This document shows positions 23,592 to 33,797 of a stretch of 64,000 nt of DNA, piece by piece; the stretch's first letter is position 1; each line of letters opens with the position of its first letter. The stretch is from NCBI RefSeq assembly GCF_041434935.1, contig NZ_CP107964.1, forward strand, positions 5,749,001 to 5,813,000, given 5' to 3'. The notes below the pieces were generated by a model, which had not been told where the DNA came from, did not search any database, and was given only the letters and a program-made list of their open reading frames with translations. The position numbers and the translations under genes were made by a program. Source of the stretch: Kitasatospora sp. NBC_00374 (GTDB lineage: Bacteria; Actinomycetota; Actinomycetes; Streptomycetales; Streptomycetaceae).

Positions 23592-25034
23592 ATGTTCCAC
23601 AAGCAGGGGCGGGCTCTCTCCCGTATAGCCACTGTCATGCTCGCGTCGAGCCTGGCCGTGGTCGGCGGTACCTTCGCGGCGGGTGCGGCCCCCGCACCGG
23701 CCGCCGACGGTGAGTCAGGTTCGGGGATCACCGCGACGATTCAGCCGACGATGCTGAGTGGACCGGTCCAGGTCGATGCCAACCACAAGATCGACGGTGG
23801 GCTGTTCACCCTGCTGACCTCGGACGGCAAGAAGATCCAGACCTACTGCATCGACGTCGACCACGGCGTCGACATCAAGGGCAACATCAAGTACCAGGAG
23901 TCGGACTGGTCCTCGAGCTCGCTGGGTGCGCCCGGCAAGGCCGAGGCGGCCGGCAAGATCCGCTGGATCCTGGAGCACTCGTACCCCAAGCTCGACCTGG
24001 AGACCGTCAAGAAGGCCGCCGGCATCACCGGTGACTTCGAGAAGGAGGACGCGGCCGCCGGTACCCAGGCGGCGATCTGGCGCTTCTCCGACAACAAGAC
24101 CACGGCCACCCCGCTCGACGCGGAGGCCAAGAAGCTCACCGAGTACCTCTCGGGTGCGGCGAACACGGGCATGCCCGAGCCGAAGCCCTCGCTGGACCTC
24201 GACCCGTCCTCGGTGAACGGAAAGTCGGGCAGCAAGCTCGGCCCGTTCAAGCTCAACAGCAGCGCCGAGTCGGTCAAGCTCTCCCTGACCGACGACGCCT
24301 CGGGCGGCAAGGTCAAGCTGCTGGACAAGGACGGCAAGGCCGTCACCACCCTGAACGGCCCGATCGCCAAGGACACCCAGCTGTTCCTGGACGTCCCGGC
24401 GGGCACCGCGGCCGGTTCGGCCAAGGTCAGCGCCACGGCGACCACCGTCGTGCAGACCGGTCGCGTGTTCCTGAGCGTCGGCTACACCCCCGAGAAGCAC
24501 AGCCAGAGCATGATCCTGGCCGGCTCCGAGGAGGTCACCGTCACCAAGACCGCGCAGGCCACCTGGACCCAGGCCAAGGGCCCGCAGCTGTCGGCCTCCG
24601 CGAAGATCGACTGCGCCAAGAACGGCGTCCAGGTCACCGTCACCAACGGTGGTGACGAGGACGCCGACGTGACCGTCGCGCCCGGCAAGACCGTCAAGGT
24701 CGGCGCCGGCAAGACCGAGACCGTGCTGGTCCCGGTCGCCGAGGACGCGTCCTACAGCATCAAGGTCACCGGCCCGAACTTCACCAAGGAGTTCACCGGC
24801 ATCCTGGACTGCAAGGTCTCCAGCACCACCGGTGGCACCGGTGGCGCGACCCCGTCCGCCTCGCCGTCCACCCCGGTCGGCAACGGCACCACCGGTGGCC
24901 CGAGCCTGGCCACCACCGGTGGCGGCAGCGGTACCGGCATCATCGCCGGTGTCGCCGGTGCGCTGGTCCTCGCCGGTGCCGGTGCGGTCTTCGCCCTGCG
25001 CCGCCGTGGCCGCCACGGCCGCGACGCGGTCTGA
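23592..25034 (+). CDS. Thioester-domain, sortase-anchored surface protein
   Basis: 480 residues from ATG 23592. Signal peptide residues 1-36; thioester (TED/TQXA) domain about 45-200, where Cys86 in TYCID and Gln159 in AGTQAAIWRF should form an internal Cys-Gln thioester. Then come two beta-rich repeats (about 210-420), a Thr/Ser/Gly/Pro wall-spanning stretch, the sortase motif LATTG at 439-443, a membrane helix and an Arg-rich tail. TED proteins in Gram-positive bacteria bind host or environmental surfaces covalently; LAxTG signals are cut by class E sortases in Streptomyces. No sortase gene is adjacent. The gene ends in two strong hairpins and is monocistronic. Confidence 0.9.
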   Translation: MFHKQGRALSRIATVMLASSLAVVGGTFAAGAAPAPAADGESGSGITATIQPTMLSGPVQVDANHKIDGGLFTLLTSDGKKIQTYCIDVDHGVDIKGNIKYQESDWSSSSLGAPGKAEAAGKIRWILEHSYPKLDLETVKKAAGITGDFEKEDAAAGTQAAIWRFSDNKTTATPLDAEAKKLTEYLSGAANTGMPEPKPSLDLDPSSVNGKSGSKLGPFKLNSSAESVKLSLTDDASGGKVKLLDKDGKAVTTLNGPIAKDTQLFLDVPAGTAAGSAKVSATATTVVQTGRVFLSVGYTPEKHSQSMILAGSEEVTVTKTAQATWTQAKGPQLSASAKIDCAKNGVQVTVTNGGDEDADVTVAPGKTVKVGAGKTETVLVPVAEDASYSIKVTGPNFTKEFTGILDCKVSSTTGGTGGATPSASPSTPVGNGTTGGPSLATTGGGSGTGIIAGVAGALVLAGAGAVFALRRRGRHGRDAV

Positions 25035-25052
25035 GGCACACCCGCCGCAAGC

Positions 25053-25073
25053 CGGGCCCGGCCTCCGGGCCCG
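25053..25073 (+). terminator. Hairpin downstream of surface protein gene
   Basis: 9-bp perfect stem CGGGCCCGG/CCGGGCCCG with a 3-nt loop, 18 bp after the stop. First of a tandem pair. Confidence 0.65.
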
Positions 25074-25086
25074 TCGGCTGAATGAA

Positions 25087-25125
25087 ACGGTCCCGTCCGC
25101 CGCGATCCGCGGCGGGCGGGACCGT
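25087..25125 (+). terminator. Strong terminator hairpin
   Basis: 18-bp arms (25087-25104 and 25108-25125) with one G-U pair and a 3-nt loop, just downstream of the first hairpin. Together they isolate ettA from the surface-protein transcript. Confidence 0.8.
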
Positions 25126-25230
25126 CGCTTTGCCGGGCTCCGGACCACGGCCGTTAGGGCCCTCCCGCCCGGTGCGGCACAATGGAAGGCTGCAAGCCGA
25201 TTACTCACGACGACGCCGGAGCGATCTCAC

Positions 25231-26895
<1,665 letters not shown>

Positions 26896-26973
26896 GAGCC
26901 GCCGGCATGCCGAGCCACCCGTACGTCGAGCCGTCCGTATCCGGACGGACGGTGGCAACGCTGCCGAAGCAAT

Positions 26974-27010
26974 GGCCCGGCAGACTGCCCCTGTGGCGGT
27001 CTGCCGGGCC
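26974..27010 (+). terminator. Terminator hairpin downstream of ettA
   Basis: 12-bp perfect stem GGCCCGGCAGAC/GTCTGCCGGGCC with a 13-nt loop, about 80 bp after the ettA stop. Confidence 0.7.
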
Positions 27011-27014
27011 GCCG

Positions 27015-27050
27015 CCCGTGTGCCCCGTGGCCGCGCGGACGGCACACGGG
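27015..27050 (+). terminator. Second hairpin between ettA and thioesterase
   Basis: 10-bp perfect arms CCCGTGTGCC and GGCACACGGG with a 16-nt loop, 5 bp after the first hairpin. Confidence 0.5.
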
Positions 27051-27085
27051 GCCTTCGGGCCCTTCGATCGGTGAGGAGACCAACC

Positions 27086-27613
27086 GTGGCACGCCACATC
27101 TACGCCTGCCCCCTCAGGTGGTCCGACATGGACGCCTTCGGCCACGTCAACAACGTGGTCTTCCTGCGCTACCTGGAGGAGGCCCGGATCGACTTCATGT
27201 TCCACCGGGCCGCCGAGGCCGGTGCGGGTGAGTTCGCGGGCGGTTCCGTGGTGGCCCGGCACGAGATCGACTACAAGCGTCCGCTGGTCCACCGGGCCGC
27301 GCCGGTGACGGTGGAGACCTGGGTGACCCAGATCGGCGGTGCCTCGCTGACGGTCTCCTACGAGATCAAGGACGTCGCCGAGGACGGCACCGAGACGGTC
27401 TACGTCCGGGCGTCGACCGTCGTCGTCCCCTACAACCTGGCGGAGGGCCGGCCGCGCCGGATCAGCGCGGTGGAGCGGGAGTTCCTCAGCCGCTACACCG
27501 ACGACGCCGACGACGCCACGGGCCCGGCGGAGACCGGCGCCGCCGCTACCGGGCGGGGCGGTGGCCGCGGCGCGCGCGGCGCCCGCGGCGAACGGGCCGT
27601 CGCGGCCGTCTGA
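27086..27613 (+). CDS. Acyl-CoA thioesterase (hotdog fold, 4HBT)
   Basis: 175 residues from GTG 27086 with GAGGAG upstream. A single hotdog domain of the 4-hydroxybenzoyl-CoA thioesterase type: LRWSDMDAFGHVNNVVFLRYLEEARIDF holds the active-site Asp in the usual position, followed by VVARHEIDYKRPL. It should hydrolyse acyl-CoA thioesters. The last 35 residues are a Gly/Arg/Ala tail. The next gene starts 60 bp downstream on the same strand and may be co-transcribed. Confidence 0.9.
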   Translation: MARHIYACPLRWSDMDAFGHVNNVVFLRYLEEARIDFMFHRAAEAGAGEFAGGSVVARHEIDYKRPLVHRAAPVTVETWVTQIGGASLTVSYEIKDVAEDGTETVYVRASTVVVPYNLAEGRPRRISAVEREFLSRYTDDADDATGPAETGAAATGRGGGRGARGARGERAVAAV

Positions 27614-27673
27614 CCGACCCGGGGCCGGACCGGCCCGTACCGCCCCCGAGTGCACCGAGTGAGCTGATCACCC

Positions 27674-28366
27674 TTGACCACCATCACCCGCCTCCGTCTC
27701 GTCGACGCAGGGGAGGGCGCCGACCTGGGCGCCTTCCTGCTCCGGCTGCTGCGCTTCGACCGGGCGGCCGCCGTCCGGCTCCAGGCGGTCACCGGCCCGA
27801 CCGGGCAGGGCGTGCTGGCGGTGTTCGGGCGGCTGCCGCTGGGCGGTTCCGGGGTGCTGGCGATCCGCACCGCACGGCTGGTGGAGCTGGACGCCCGGGT
27901 GGACGCGACCGTCTCGGCGGGGCAGCTGCTGGAGTCGGTGGACCAGGCGGAGGGGACGTTCGCCGTCCCGGCGCCGGTGACCGGGCCGGCCTGGGCCGGT
28001 CTGCTGCCGCCGCGCACCGGATGGCAGCCGGTGGGTGAGCCGCCGGCGTCCGAGGTCTACCCCGAACTGATGGCGGCGGTGCGGGAGTTCAAGGAGCGCA
28101 GCGAGCAGGTGCCGGAGCACCACCGGACCCGCGCGGTGCTGGACGAGCTGGCCGACGAGATCTGGTCCCGCCCGCTCGGTGCCCTGCCCGAACTGCCGCT
28201 GCGGGCCGCGCACGCGGCGTACGTGATCGGCTTCCTCAAGCCGGCCGCACCGCTCGCCGTCCACCGGGCCGGCAGCTGGCTGCGGTTGAGTGCTCCGGCC
28301 GGTTCGGTCGTGGTGCGCCGCGCCGCCGCGCCGGGCGCCGGGCTGGGCCTGAGCCCGCTGCTCTGA
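27674..28366 (+). CDS. Conserved hypothetical protein
   Basis: 230 residues, from a TTG at 27674 with only a weak ribosome binding site, so the start is uncertain. It has good codon bias and looks like a globular cytoplasmic protein (TRLRLVDAGEGADLGAFLLRLLRFDRAAAVRLQ at the start; helix VYPELMAAVREFKERSEQV in the middle). There is no signal peptide or membrane helix and I recognise no family. It follows the thioesterase and converges on the hemoglobin gene. Confidence 0.75.
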   Translation: MTTITRLRLVDAGEGADLGAFLLRLLRFDRAAAVRLQAVTGPTGQGVLAVFGRLPLGGSGVLAIRTARLVELDARVDATVSAGQLLESVDQAEGTFAVPAPVTGPAWAGLLPPRTGWQPVGEPPASEVYPELMAAVREFKERSEQVPEHHRTRAVLDELADEIWSRPLGALPELPLRAAHAAYVIGFLKPAAPLAVHRAGSWLRLSAPAGSVVVRRAAAPGAGLGLSPLL

Positions 28367-28398
28367 GGGGCCGGGGTCTGCCCGGGGCCCGCCGGGTG

Positions 28399-28803
28399 TC
28401 AGCCGGCCGTGTTGATCATCGAGGCGGCGGCGTAGGTGAGGTAGTCCCACAGCTGTCGCTCGGCGTCCGCGGGGAGCCCCAGCGAGTCCAGGGCCGCCCG
28501 CATGTGCTTCAGCCAGGCGTCGTGCGCGGCCCGGTCGACGGTGAACGGGGCGTGCCGCATCCGCAGCCGGGGGTGGCCGCGCTGCTCGCTGTAGGTGCGG
28601 GGGCCGCCCCAGTACTGCATCAGGAACAGGGCGAAGCGCTCCTCGGCCGGGCCGAGGTCCTCCTCGGGGTACATCGGCCGCAGCAGCTCGTCCTGGGCGA
28701 CGCCCTGGTAGAAGCGGTGGACCAGCAGCCGGAAGGTCGCCTCGCCGCCGACCGCGTCGTAGAAGGTCTCCTCGCTGAGCGTCTCGCGCCGGGTCTCGTT
28801 CAC
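28399..28803 (-). CDS. glbO: Group II truncated hemoglobin
   Basis: 134 residues, taken from GTG 28803 (MNETRRETLSEETFYDAVGG), which matches the usual start of trHbO proteins; a GTG at 28827 would add 8 residues. The short 2-on-2 globin fold is marked by FYDAVGGEATFRLLVHRFYQGV, LRPMYPEEDLGPAEERFALFLMQYWGGPRTYSE and GHPRLRMRHAPF (with the proximal His). The Trp in QYWGG is the group II marker. It binds heme and O2/NO. It stands alone. Confidence 0.92.
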   Translation of the reverse strand: MNETRRETLSEETFYDAVGGEATFRLLVHRFYQGVAQDELLRPMYPEEDLGPAEERFALFLMQYWGGPRTYSEQRGHPRLRMRHAPFTVDRAAHDAWLKHMRAALDSLGLPADAERQLWDYLTYAAASMINTAG

Positions 28804-28885
28804 CCGACCATGGTCCCAGACGGCCACGGGGGCCGTACACCGGGACTTCCGGCGTACGACCCCCGTGGGAGCGGTCGGGCCGGCG

Positions 28886-30019
28886 CTACGCGTCGTCCCA
28901 GTTGAAGAAGCGCCAGGCGATCGCGGACATCACCGCGGCGAAGGCGAGCAGTCCGCCCATGGCCGGGAGGACGTCCATCACGCCGCCACCCCGGCTGAGC
29001 ACCGACTGGGCGGAGGTGACCAGGTAGTGCAGCGGGAACACCTTCGAGACGGTCTGCAGCCAGCCCGGGGCGCCGTCCAGCGGGAAGAAGGCGCCGCCGA
29101 GGAAGGACATCGGCAGGATGATCATCTGGTTGATGCCGTTGGCCGCCTCCTCGCTCTTGGCGGCGGCACCGGTGACCAGGCCGATCGACATGAACGCGAT
29201 GGTGGCGCAGAGCACCAGCGGGACGACCAGCCACCAGCTGCCGCTCAGCCTGAGCCCGAAGAACGGGGTGGTGGCCACCGCGAGGAAGATCGCGGTCTGG
29301 GCCAGCGCCACCACGCCGCTCACCGCCACCCGGGCGCCGACCACGACGCCCGGTGAGACCGGTGCCAGCCGCAGCCGCCGCAGCACCCGCTTCTTGCGCC
29401 AGCTGACCAGCGTGAACGAGGCACCGTAGACCGCGCCGGTGGCGATCGCCCAGCCCAGCAGGCCGGGGGTGAGGTACTGGATCGGCTTCAGCGACAGGTC
29501 CTCGACCTGGGCGGTCACCAGGGTGAAGGCCGGGGGCCGGCCCGAGGCCTGCTGGTTGGCGCCCTGGACCACCGAGTTGACGATGCTCTGGACGCTGCCC
29601 GCCTTGACCTGGTCGGTCGCGCTGTAGCGGAGGTTCACCGTCCCGTCGGGCCCCTCGGAGACCACGCCGTCGAGGTCGCCCTTGCGCAGCTTCTCCAGCG
29701 CGTCGCCCTCGTCGGTGACGCGGGTGATGGTGAGGACCTTCTCCAACTGCTCCCGGCCCTCGCCCTGTACGGCGTCCAGCACCCGCACCTGGCCGACCTC
29801 GGCCACCTTCACGTGCGGCGCCCCGGCGCTCTTGAACAGCGTGCCGAACAGCAGCAGGAACATCAGCGGCATCAGCAGTACGAAGAACAGCGCACCGCGG
29901 TCGCGGACGAAGCCGAGCAGCATCACCCGGGTCAGTCCGCCGAACGCGCTCACCCGCTCGGGCCCGGTGGACTCGGACGCGGGGGCCTGCTGCCGTTCGG
30001 GGGTGGTGGTCGCGCTCAT
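28886..30019 (-). CDS. ABC-2 type exporter permease
   Basis: 377 residues with one N-terminal membrane helix (FFVLLMPLMFLLLFGTLF), an extracytoplasmic loop of about 140 residues, then five helices, as in DrrB/NodJ-type ABC-2 permeases. It overlaps the ATPase stop by 4 bp (ATGA), so the two are translated together. The substrate is unknown; such pairs export drugs, lipids or polyketides. Confidence 0.9.
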   Translation of the reverse strand: MSATTTPERQQAPASESTGPERVSAFGGLTRVMLLGFVRDRGALFFVLLMPLMFLLLFGTLFKSAGAPHVKVAEVGQVRVLDAVQGEGREQLEKVLTITRVTDEGDALEKLRKGDLDGVVSEGPDGTVNLRYSATDQVKAGSVQSIVNSVVQGANQQASGRPPAFTLVTAQVEDLSLKPIQYLTPGLLGWAIATGAVYGASFTLVSWRKKRVLRRLRLAPVSPGVVVGARVAVSGVVALAQTAIFLAVATTPFFGLRLSGSWWLVVPLVLCATIAFMSIGLVTGAAAKSEEAANGINQMIILPMSFLGGAFFPLDGAPGWLQTVSKVFPLHYLVTSAQSVLSRGGGVMDVLPAMGGLLAFAAVMSAIAWRFFNWDDA

Positions 30020-30933
30020 GCCCGGTACTCCCGTCCGGTCAGCTGGAGGAAGACGTCCTCCAGGGTGGCGCCGCGCACTTCCAGGCCGCGCAGCGCGTTC
30101 TGTTCGGCCAGCACCGAGAGCACCGGCGCGGGCAGCCGGGTGGACAGCGACAGCGTGACGCCGTCGTCGTCCAGCCCGGTGAACTCGGCCCCGGCGGCGG
30201 TGAACAGCTCGCGGGCCCGGACGGTGGTCAGCAGCCCGGACTCCACGCTCACCCGGACGCTGTCGTCGATCTCGCGGACCAGGACGGCCGGCGCACCGGT
30301 CTTGAGCACCTTGCCGTGGTCCATCACGGAGACCCGGTCGCAGAGCACCTCGGCCTCGTCCAGGTAGTGCGTGGTGAGCACGACGGTGCGGCCCTCGGCG
30401 TTGATGTCCCGCAGCAGGTCCCAGAGGTTGCGGCGGGCCTGCGGGTCGAGGCCGGTGGTGGGCTCGTCCAGGAAGACCAGCTCCGGGTCGTGGACCAGGG
30501 CGCAGGCGATCGACAGCCGCTGTGCCTGGCCGCCGGACATCTTGTCGGTCTGCACCCCGGCCGACTCGGTGAGGCCGACCCGCTCCAGCATCGCGTCGGC
30601 CCGCCTGGGGCCGATGCCGTAGAACGAGGCGAAGGTGCGGATGGTCTCACGGGCCGTCAGCTTCACGAAGAAGGCCGAGGCCTGGAACTGCACGCCGATG
30701 CGCGGCAGCAGCTCCTTGTTGCGCGGCCACGGGCTCAGCCCGAGCAGTTCGACACGGCCCTCGTCGGGCTCGCGGATCCCTTCCAGGATCTCCAGTGTGG
30801 TGGTCTTGCCGGCCCCGTTCGGGCCGAGAATGCCGTAGAACTCGCCAGTCGCGACGGAGAACGAGACTCCGTCGACGGCCTGGACATCCCCGTACCGCTT
30901 CCGGATCCCGTCGGCGGTTATTGCTTCAGTCAT
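30016..30933 (-). CDS. ABC transporter ATP-binding protein (DrrA-like)
   Basis: 305 residues, ATG 30933 (MTEAITADGIRKRYGD). GGAGG lies only 1 bp from this ATG, which is very close, but no better start is visible. Walker A GPNGAGKTT, signature MSGGQAQRLSIA, Walker B LVFLDEPTTGLDPQARR and the switch His in LTTHYLDEAEV are intact. The C-terminal domain (VRVSVESGLLTTVRAREL) is the regulatory part found in DrrA-type exporters. It forms an exporter with the overlapping permease. Confidence 0.93.
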   Translation of the reverse strand: MTEAITADGIRKRYGDVQAVDGVSFSVATGEFYGILGPNGAGKTTTLEILEGIREPDEGRVELLGLSPWPRNKELLPRIGVQFQASAFFVKLTARETIRTFASFYGIGPRRADAMLERVGLTESAGVQTDKMSGGQAQRLSIACALVHDPELVFLDEPTTGLDPQARRNLWDLLRDINAEGRTVVLTTHYLDEAEVLCDRVSVMDHGKVLKTGAPAVLVREIDDSVRVSVESGLLTTVRARELFTAAGAEFTGLDDDGVTLSLSTRLPAPVLSVLAEQNALRGLEVRGATLEDVFLQLTGREYRA

Positions 30934-30993
30934 GCCTCCAGACCCTAGGACCCCAGGTGGAGGCTGTGATAGCCCCTTGAGCAAAGCGTGAGG

Positions 30994-31027
30994 AAAACCG
31001 GCCGACCGGCACCGGGCCGGTCGGCCG
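30994..31027 (-). terminator. Terminator of the glnX-FHA operon
   Basis: 11-bp perfect hairpin CGGCCGACCGG/CCGGTCGGCCG with a 7-nt loop, followed on the reverse strand by TTTT (30997-30994). It lies 9 bp after the FHA gene stop, and a U-run makes it an intrinsic-type terminator. Confidence 0.8.
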
Positions 31028-31035
31028 ACCGTGCG

Positions 31036-32358
31036 TCAGGCGCCGCGGTGCAGCGTGATGGTGGTCCACGCGCCGAGGTGGATCCGGTCGCCGTCGTTCA
31101 GCGGGATCGCGGTGTGCGGGGGCACCGGGTCGGGGCTGCCGTTGACGGTGGTGCCGTTGGTGGAGTCCTGGTCGACCAGCACCCAGCTGCCGTCGGCCTG
31201 CTCGGCCAGCAGCGCGTGCTGGTGCGAGGCGCCCGGGTCCTCCGGGGCCACCGACAGGTCGATCTCGGGCACGGTGCCGCGGTTCTGGCTGCGCCGGCCG
31301 ATCCGCAGCTGGCCGCGCCCGGTCAGCGGGATCCGCCGCTCGGGGCAGTACGACGGGAAGAACAGGCCCGCCGCCTCCGGTCCGCTGCGGGTCATCATGT
31401 CGGTGAAGTAGTCGCGGTCGGCGCTGACCACCGCGATCCAGTTGATCCGCGCGGGCGGGGCGGGCGGCCCGGGCGGGGCCGGCTGCTGCGCGCCGCCGGG
31501 CGGTGCGAGCCGGAACGAGGTGCCGAGCTCGTCGCCCGGCCCGCCCTGGCCGGGCTGGGCGTAGACCGGGCCGCTGCGCTCGTAGCCGTCCGGCTCGGGG
31601 AAGGCCGGGGCCGGCGGGGCCGGCGGGGCCTGCTCGTACGGCTGCCGGTACCCGGCGGGCTCGTAGCCGGACGCCTGCTCGTAGCCGGATCCCTGCTCGT
31701 ACGGGGACTGCGGCTCGTAGGGCGGCTGCGGCTCGTACGGGGACTGGCCCGCGGGCGGCGGGTAGCCGTAGCCGGGGCGGCTGCCGGGCTCGGGTGCGGC
31801 CGGCGGCGGGTAGCCGTAGCCGGGGCGGCTGCCGGGCTCGGGTGCGGCCGGCGGCGGGTAGCCGTAGCCCGGGCGGTTGCCGGGCTCGGGTGCGGGCTGC
31901 CGGTGTCCGTGCTGCTCGTGGTGCGGCGGCGCGGGCGGCGTCGGCGGCTGCAGGCGTGCCGGCGGCGGTGGCGGGGGAGCGGTGGCCGCCGACTGCGGGT
32001 GCGCCGGTGCCTGCGGGCGGCCGGCTCCGGGCAGCTGGTAGTCGTAGCCGCACTCCTCGCAGTACCGCCCGGTCTGCGGGGTCCGGCAGATCGGGCAGGT
32101 CACCAGGTCGGCGGTGAAGTCGGGGCCGGCCGGGGAGGGCGAGACCACGGTGGGGGAGCCGAACGGCGGCCCGGGCGGCGGGGGCGGGGTGCCGTACGGG
32201 CCGGACGGGGCCGGCGGCGGGCCGGGCGGGCTGCCGAAGGGGCCGGCCGAGGCCGGGGCCCCGGGGACGGCCAGGCCGGGCGGCGGAGTCATCGGGAAGC
32301 CGCAGAAGTCGCACCAGTCCTCGGCCTGCGACTCATGGCCCCTAGGGCAGATCGGCAT
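31036..32358 (-). CDS. FHA-domain protein with N-terminal zinc ribbons
   Basis: 440 residues from ATG 32358 with GGGGGA upstream. The N-terminus has a CxxC zinc ribbon (MPICPRGHESQAEDWCDFCGF) and, after a Pro/Gly-rich linker, a second (CPICRTPQTGRYCEECGYDY near 95). A long disordered Pro/Tyr/Gln stretch follows, with three 16-residue repeats around PEPGSRPGYGYPPPAA. The C-terminal FHA domain (about 345-440; LRIGRRSQNRGTVPEIDL, GASHQHALL, DSTNGTTVNG) binds phosphothreonine peptides. It is the last gene of the PknG operon and a natural reader of PknG phosphorylation. Confidence 0.9.
   Translation of the reverse strand: MPICPRGHESQAEDWCDFCGFPMTPPPGLAVPGAPASAGPFGSPPGPPPAPSGPYGTPPPPPGPPFGSPTVVSPSPAGPDFTADLVTCPICRTPQTGRYCEECGYDYQLPGAGRPQAPAHPQSAATAPPPPPPARLQPPTPPAPPHHEQHGHRQPAPEPGNRPGYGYPPPAAPEPGSRPGYGYPPPAAPEPGSRPGYGYPPPAGQSPYEPQPPYEPQSPYEQGSGYEQASGYEPAGYRQPYEQAPPAPPAPAFPEPDGYERSGPVYAQPGQGGPGDELGTSFRLAPPGGAQQPAPPGPPAPPARINWIAVVSADRDYFTDMMTRSGPEAAGLFFPSYCPERRIPLTGRGQLRIGRRSQNRGTVPEIDLSVAPEDPGASHQHALLAEQADGSWVLVDQDSTNGTTVNGSPDPVPPHTAIPLNDGDRIHLGAWTTITLHRGA
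31761..31904 (-). repeat. 48-bp tandem repeat, 3 copies, in the FHA gene
   Basis: Three units at 31761, 31809 and 31857, nearly identical, each encoding 16 residues of the Pro/Gly/Tyr linker. Copy 3 has a few substitutions. Confidence 0.92.
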
Positions 32359-32424
32359 CAGTTCCCCCACATGTCCAGCTGGTCCGGCCCCGGGCGGCGG
32401 CCGGTCAGGTTCTCGGTCGGTCGA

Positions 32425-33759
32425 TTATTTCTTGACCCGGACGGTCTTGGTCGACCGGGTCTCGAGTGTCATCGAATCGGCCTCGCTCACATCCTTGCGG
32501 AACCGAACGGTACCTTCCTTCGCGTCGACGACGTCGACGACCTTCTGGAGCAGCTTGAGGGTTCCCTCGTTTCCGGTCCGGTGGGCGAGCCGGACGGCCG
32601 CGCCGAGCTTGGCGGTGGCCCGGTCCACGTCCCCGGCGCGGTGGGCGGCGAGGCCCTCCTGGATCGAGTCGGCCAGCTCGGCCTGGCCGGTGTAGTGCGC
32701 GACCTGGGAGTTGATCCGGGTGGAGGAGGCGAGGTCGTCGGTCCAGACGGCCTTGACCAGGCCCTGGGACAGCACCTCGGGCGTGGCGTCGCCGGGCTGC
32801 GGCAGGATGAGGCTGATCCGGGCGGCGAGCATCTCGTTGCCGACGGCGGCCGCGGGCACCTCGACGCAGACGTGGTAGTCGCGGCTCTCGTCGCCCCACG
32901 AGCCGGTCGGGTAGTCGCCGGCCCGGGGACCGGCCTCGGTGCGGCGGGCGGTGAGGTCCTCCACCGAGGGCGCGACCTGCTTGACGTAGGTGACCCGGGC
33001 GTTGGCCGGGGTCCACACCCGCAGTGCCACGTCGGCGACCTGCTTGCCCATGGCGGCGGCCATCATGGCGCGGAAGTCCTCGGCCAGGCCGTCCGGCTCG
33101 GCGACGATGTCGACCGTGCCGAGCAGGGCGGAGGAGATCTTCCGCAGCTCGGAGACCTCCCAGTCGGTGCCGACGCCGCGGCAGTCCGCGGTGAAGTACC
33201 CGGTGGCCAGGTCCAGCGCGCGCTGCAGCTCGGCCGGCTTCTCGTGCTCGTTGCGGCCGTCGGTGAGCAGGATGGCGTGCCGGATGGCGAGGTCGGGCCG
33301 GGAGCCGAAGAGTGCGTGGGCCTTGGTCAGCCAGGTGCCGATGGCGGTGCCGCCGGCCGGGGTGAGCTTGCGCAGGGCCTGCTTGGCCTGTGCGCGGGTG
33401 CTGGAGCCGGCCACCGCGAGGGTGCCGTCGCCGGGGTAGACCTCGGTGGCCTCGTGGGTGCCGGCGACCACGGCGAAGGCCACCCCGTCCCGCAGGGTGT
33501 CGATGGCGGCCGCGGTGGCCTCCCGGGCGTTCTTGGCCTTGGCCGCCGGGTACTGCATCGAGCCGGAGCAGTCGACCATGATCACCACGCCGGCGGCGGG
33601 GCCGTCGCCCGGGAGCAGCGGACGTCCGCCGGAGGTGCCGCCGCCGGTGGCGGTGACGGTGACGATGGCGTTGACCTCCTGGGCACCTTCGGCGAGGTAC
33701 TCGTTCTGGAAGATCTCGACGTCGAATCGGGGGGCGGTGGGCCGGGACAGACTTGCCAT
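32425..33759 (-). CDS. VWA-domain protein of the PknG operon
   Basis: 444 residues, ATG 33759 with GGAG upstream. A von Willebrand A domain from about 55 to 240 has the metal site DCSGS (Asp63-Ser67), TPAGGTAIGTWL and LLTDGRNEHEK. A beta-sandwich and a helical C-terminus (about 380-444, DSIQEGLAAHRAGDVDRATAKLGAAVRL) follow. No signal peptide, so it is cytoplasmic. VWA proteins act as metal-dependent adaptors; here it is probably a scaffold or PknG substrate in the complex. It lies 38 bp after the phosphatase gene and 66 bp before the FHA gene. Confidence 0.88.
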   Translation of the reverse strand: MASLSRPTAPRFDVEIFQNEYLAEGAQEVNAIVTVTATGGGTSGGRPLLPGDGPAAGVVIMVDCSGSMQYPAAKAKNAREATAAAIDTLRDGVAFAVVAGTHEATEVYPGDGTLAVAGSSTRAQAKQALRKLTPAGGTAIGTWLTKAHALFGSRPDLAIRHAILLTDGRNEHEKPAELQRALDLATGYFTADCRGVGTDWEVSELRKISSALLGTVDIVAEPDGLAEDFRAMMAAAMGKQVADVALRVWTPANARVTYVKQVAPSVEDLTARRTEAGPRAGDYPTGSWGDESRDYHVCVEVPAAAVGNEMLAARISLILPQPGDATPEVLSQGLVKAVWTDDLASSTRINSQVAHYTGQAELADSIQEGLAAHRAGDVDRATAKLGAAVRLAHRTGNEGTLKLLQKVVDVVDAKEGTVRFRKDVSEADSMTLETRSTKTVRVKK

Positions 33760-33797
33760 GGCTGAGAGCTCCTGTCGAGCGGTCAGGTGGGTGGGCG

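Noticed and set aside
31761..31904. Three 48-bp repeats that could look like a CRISPR array
   Set aside because: No spacers; the repeats are head-to-tail and encode part of the FHA protein.
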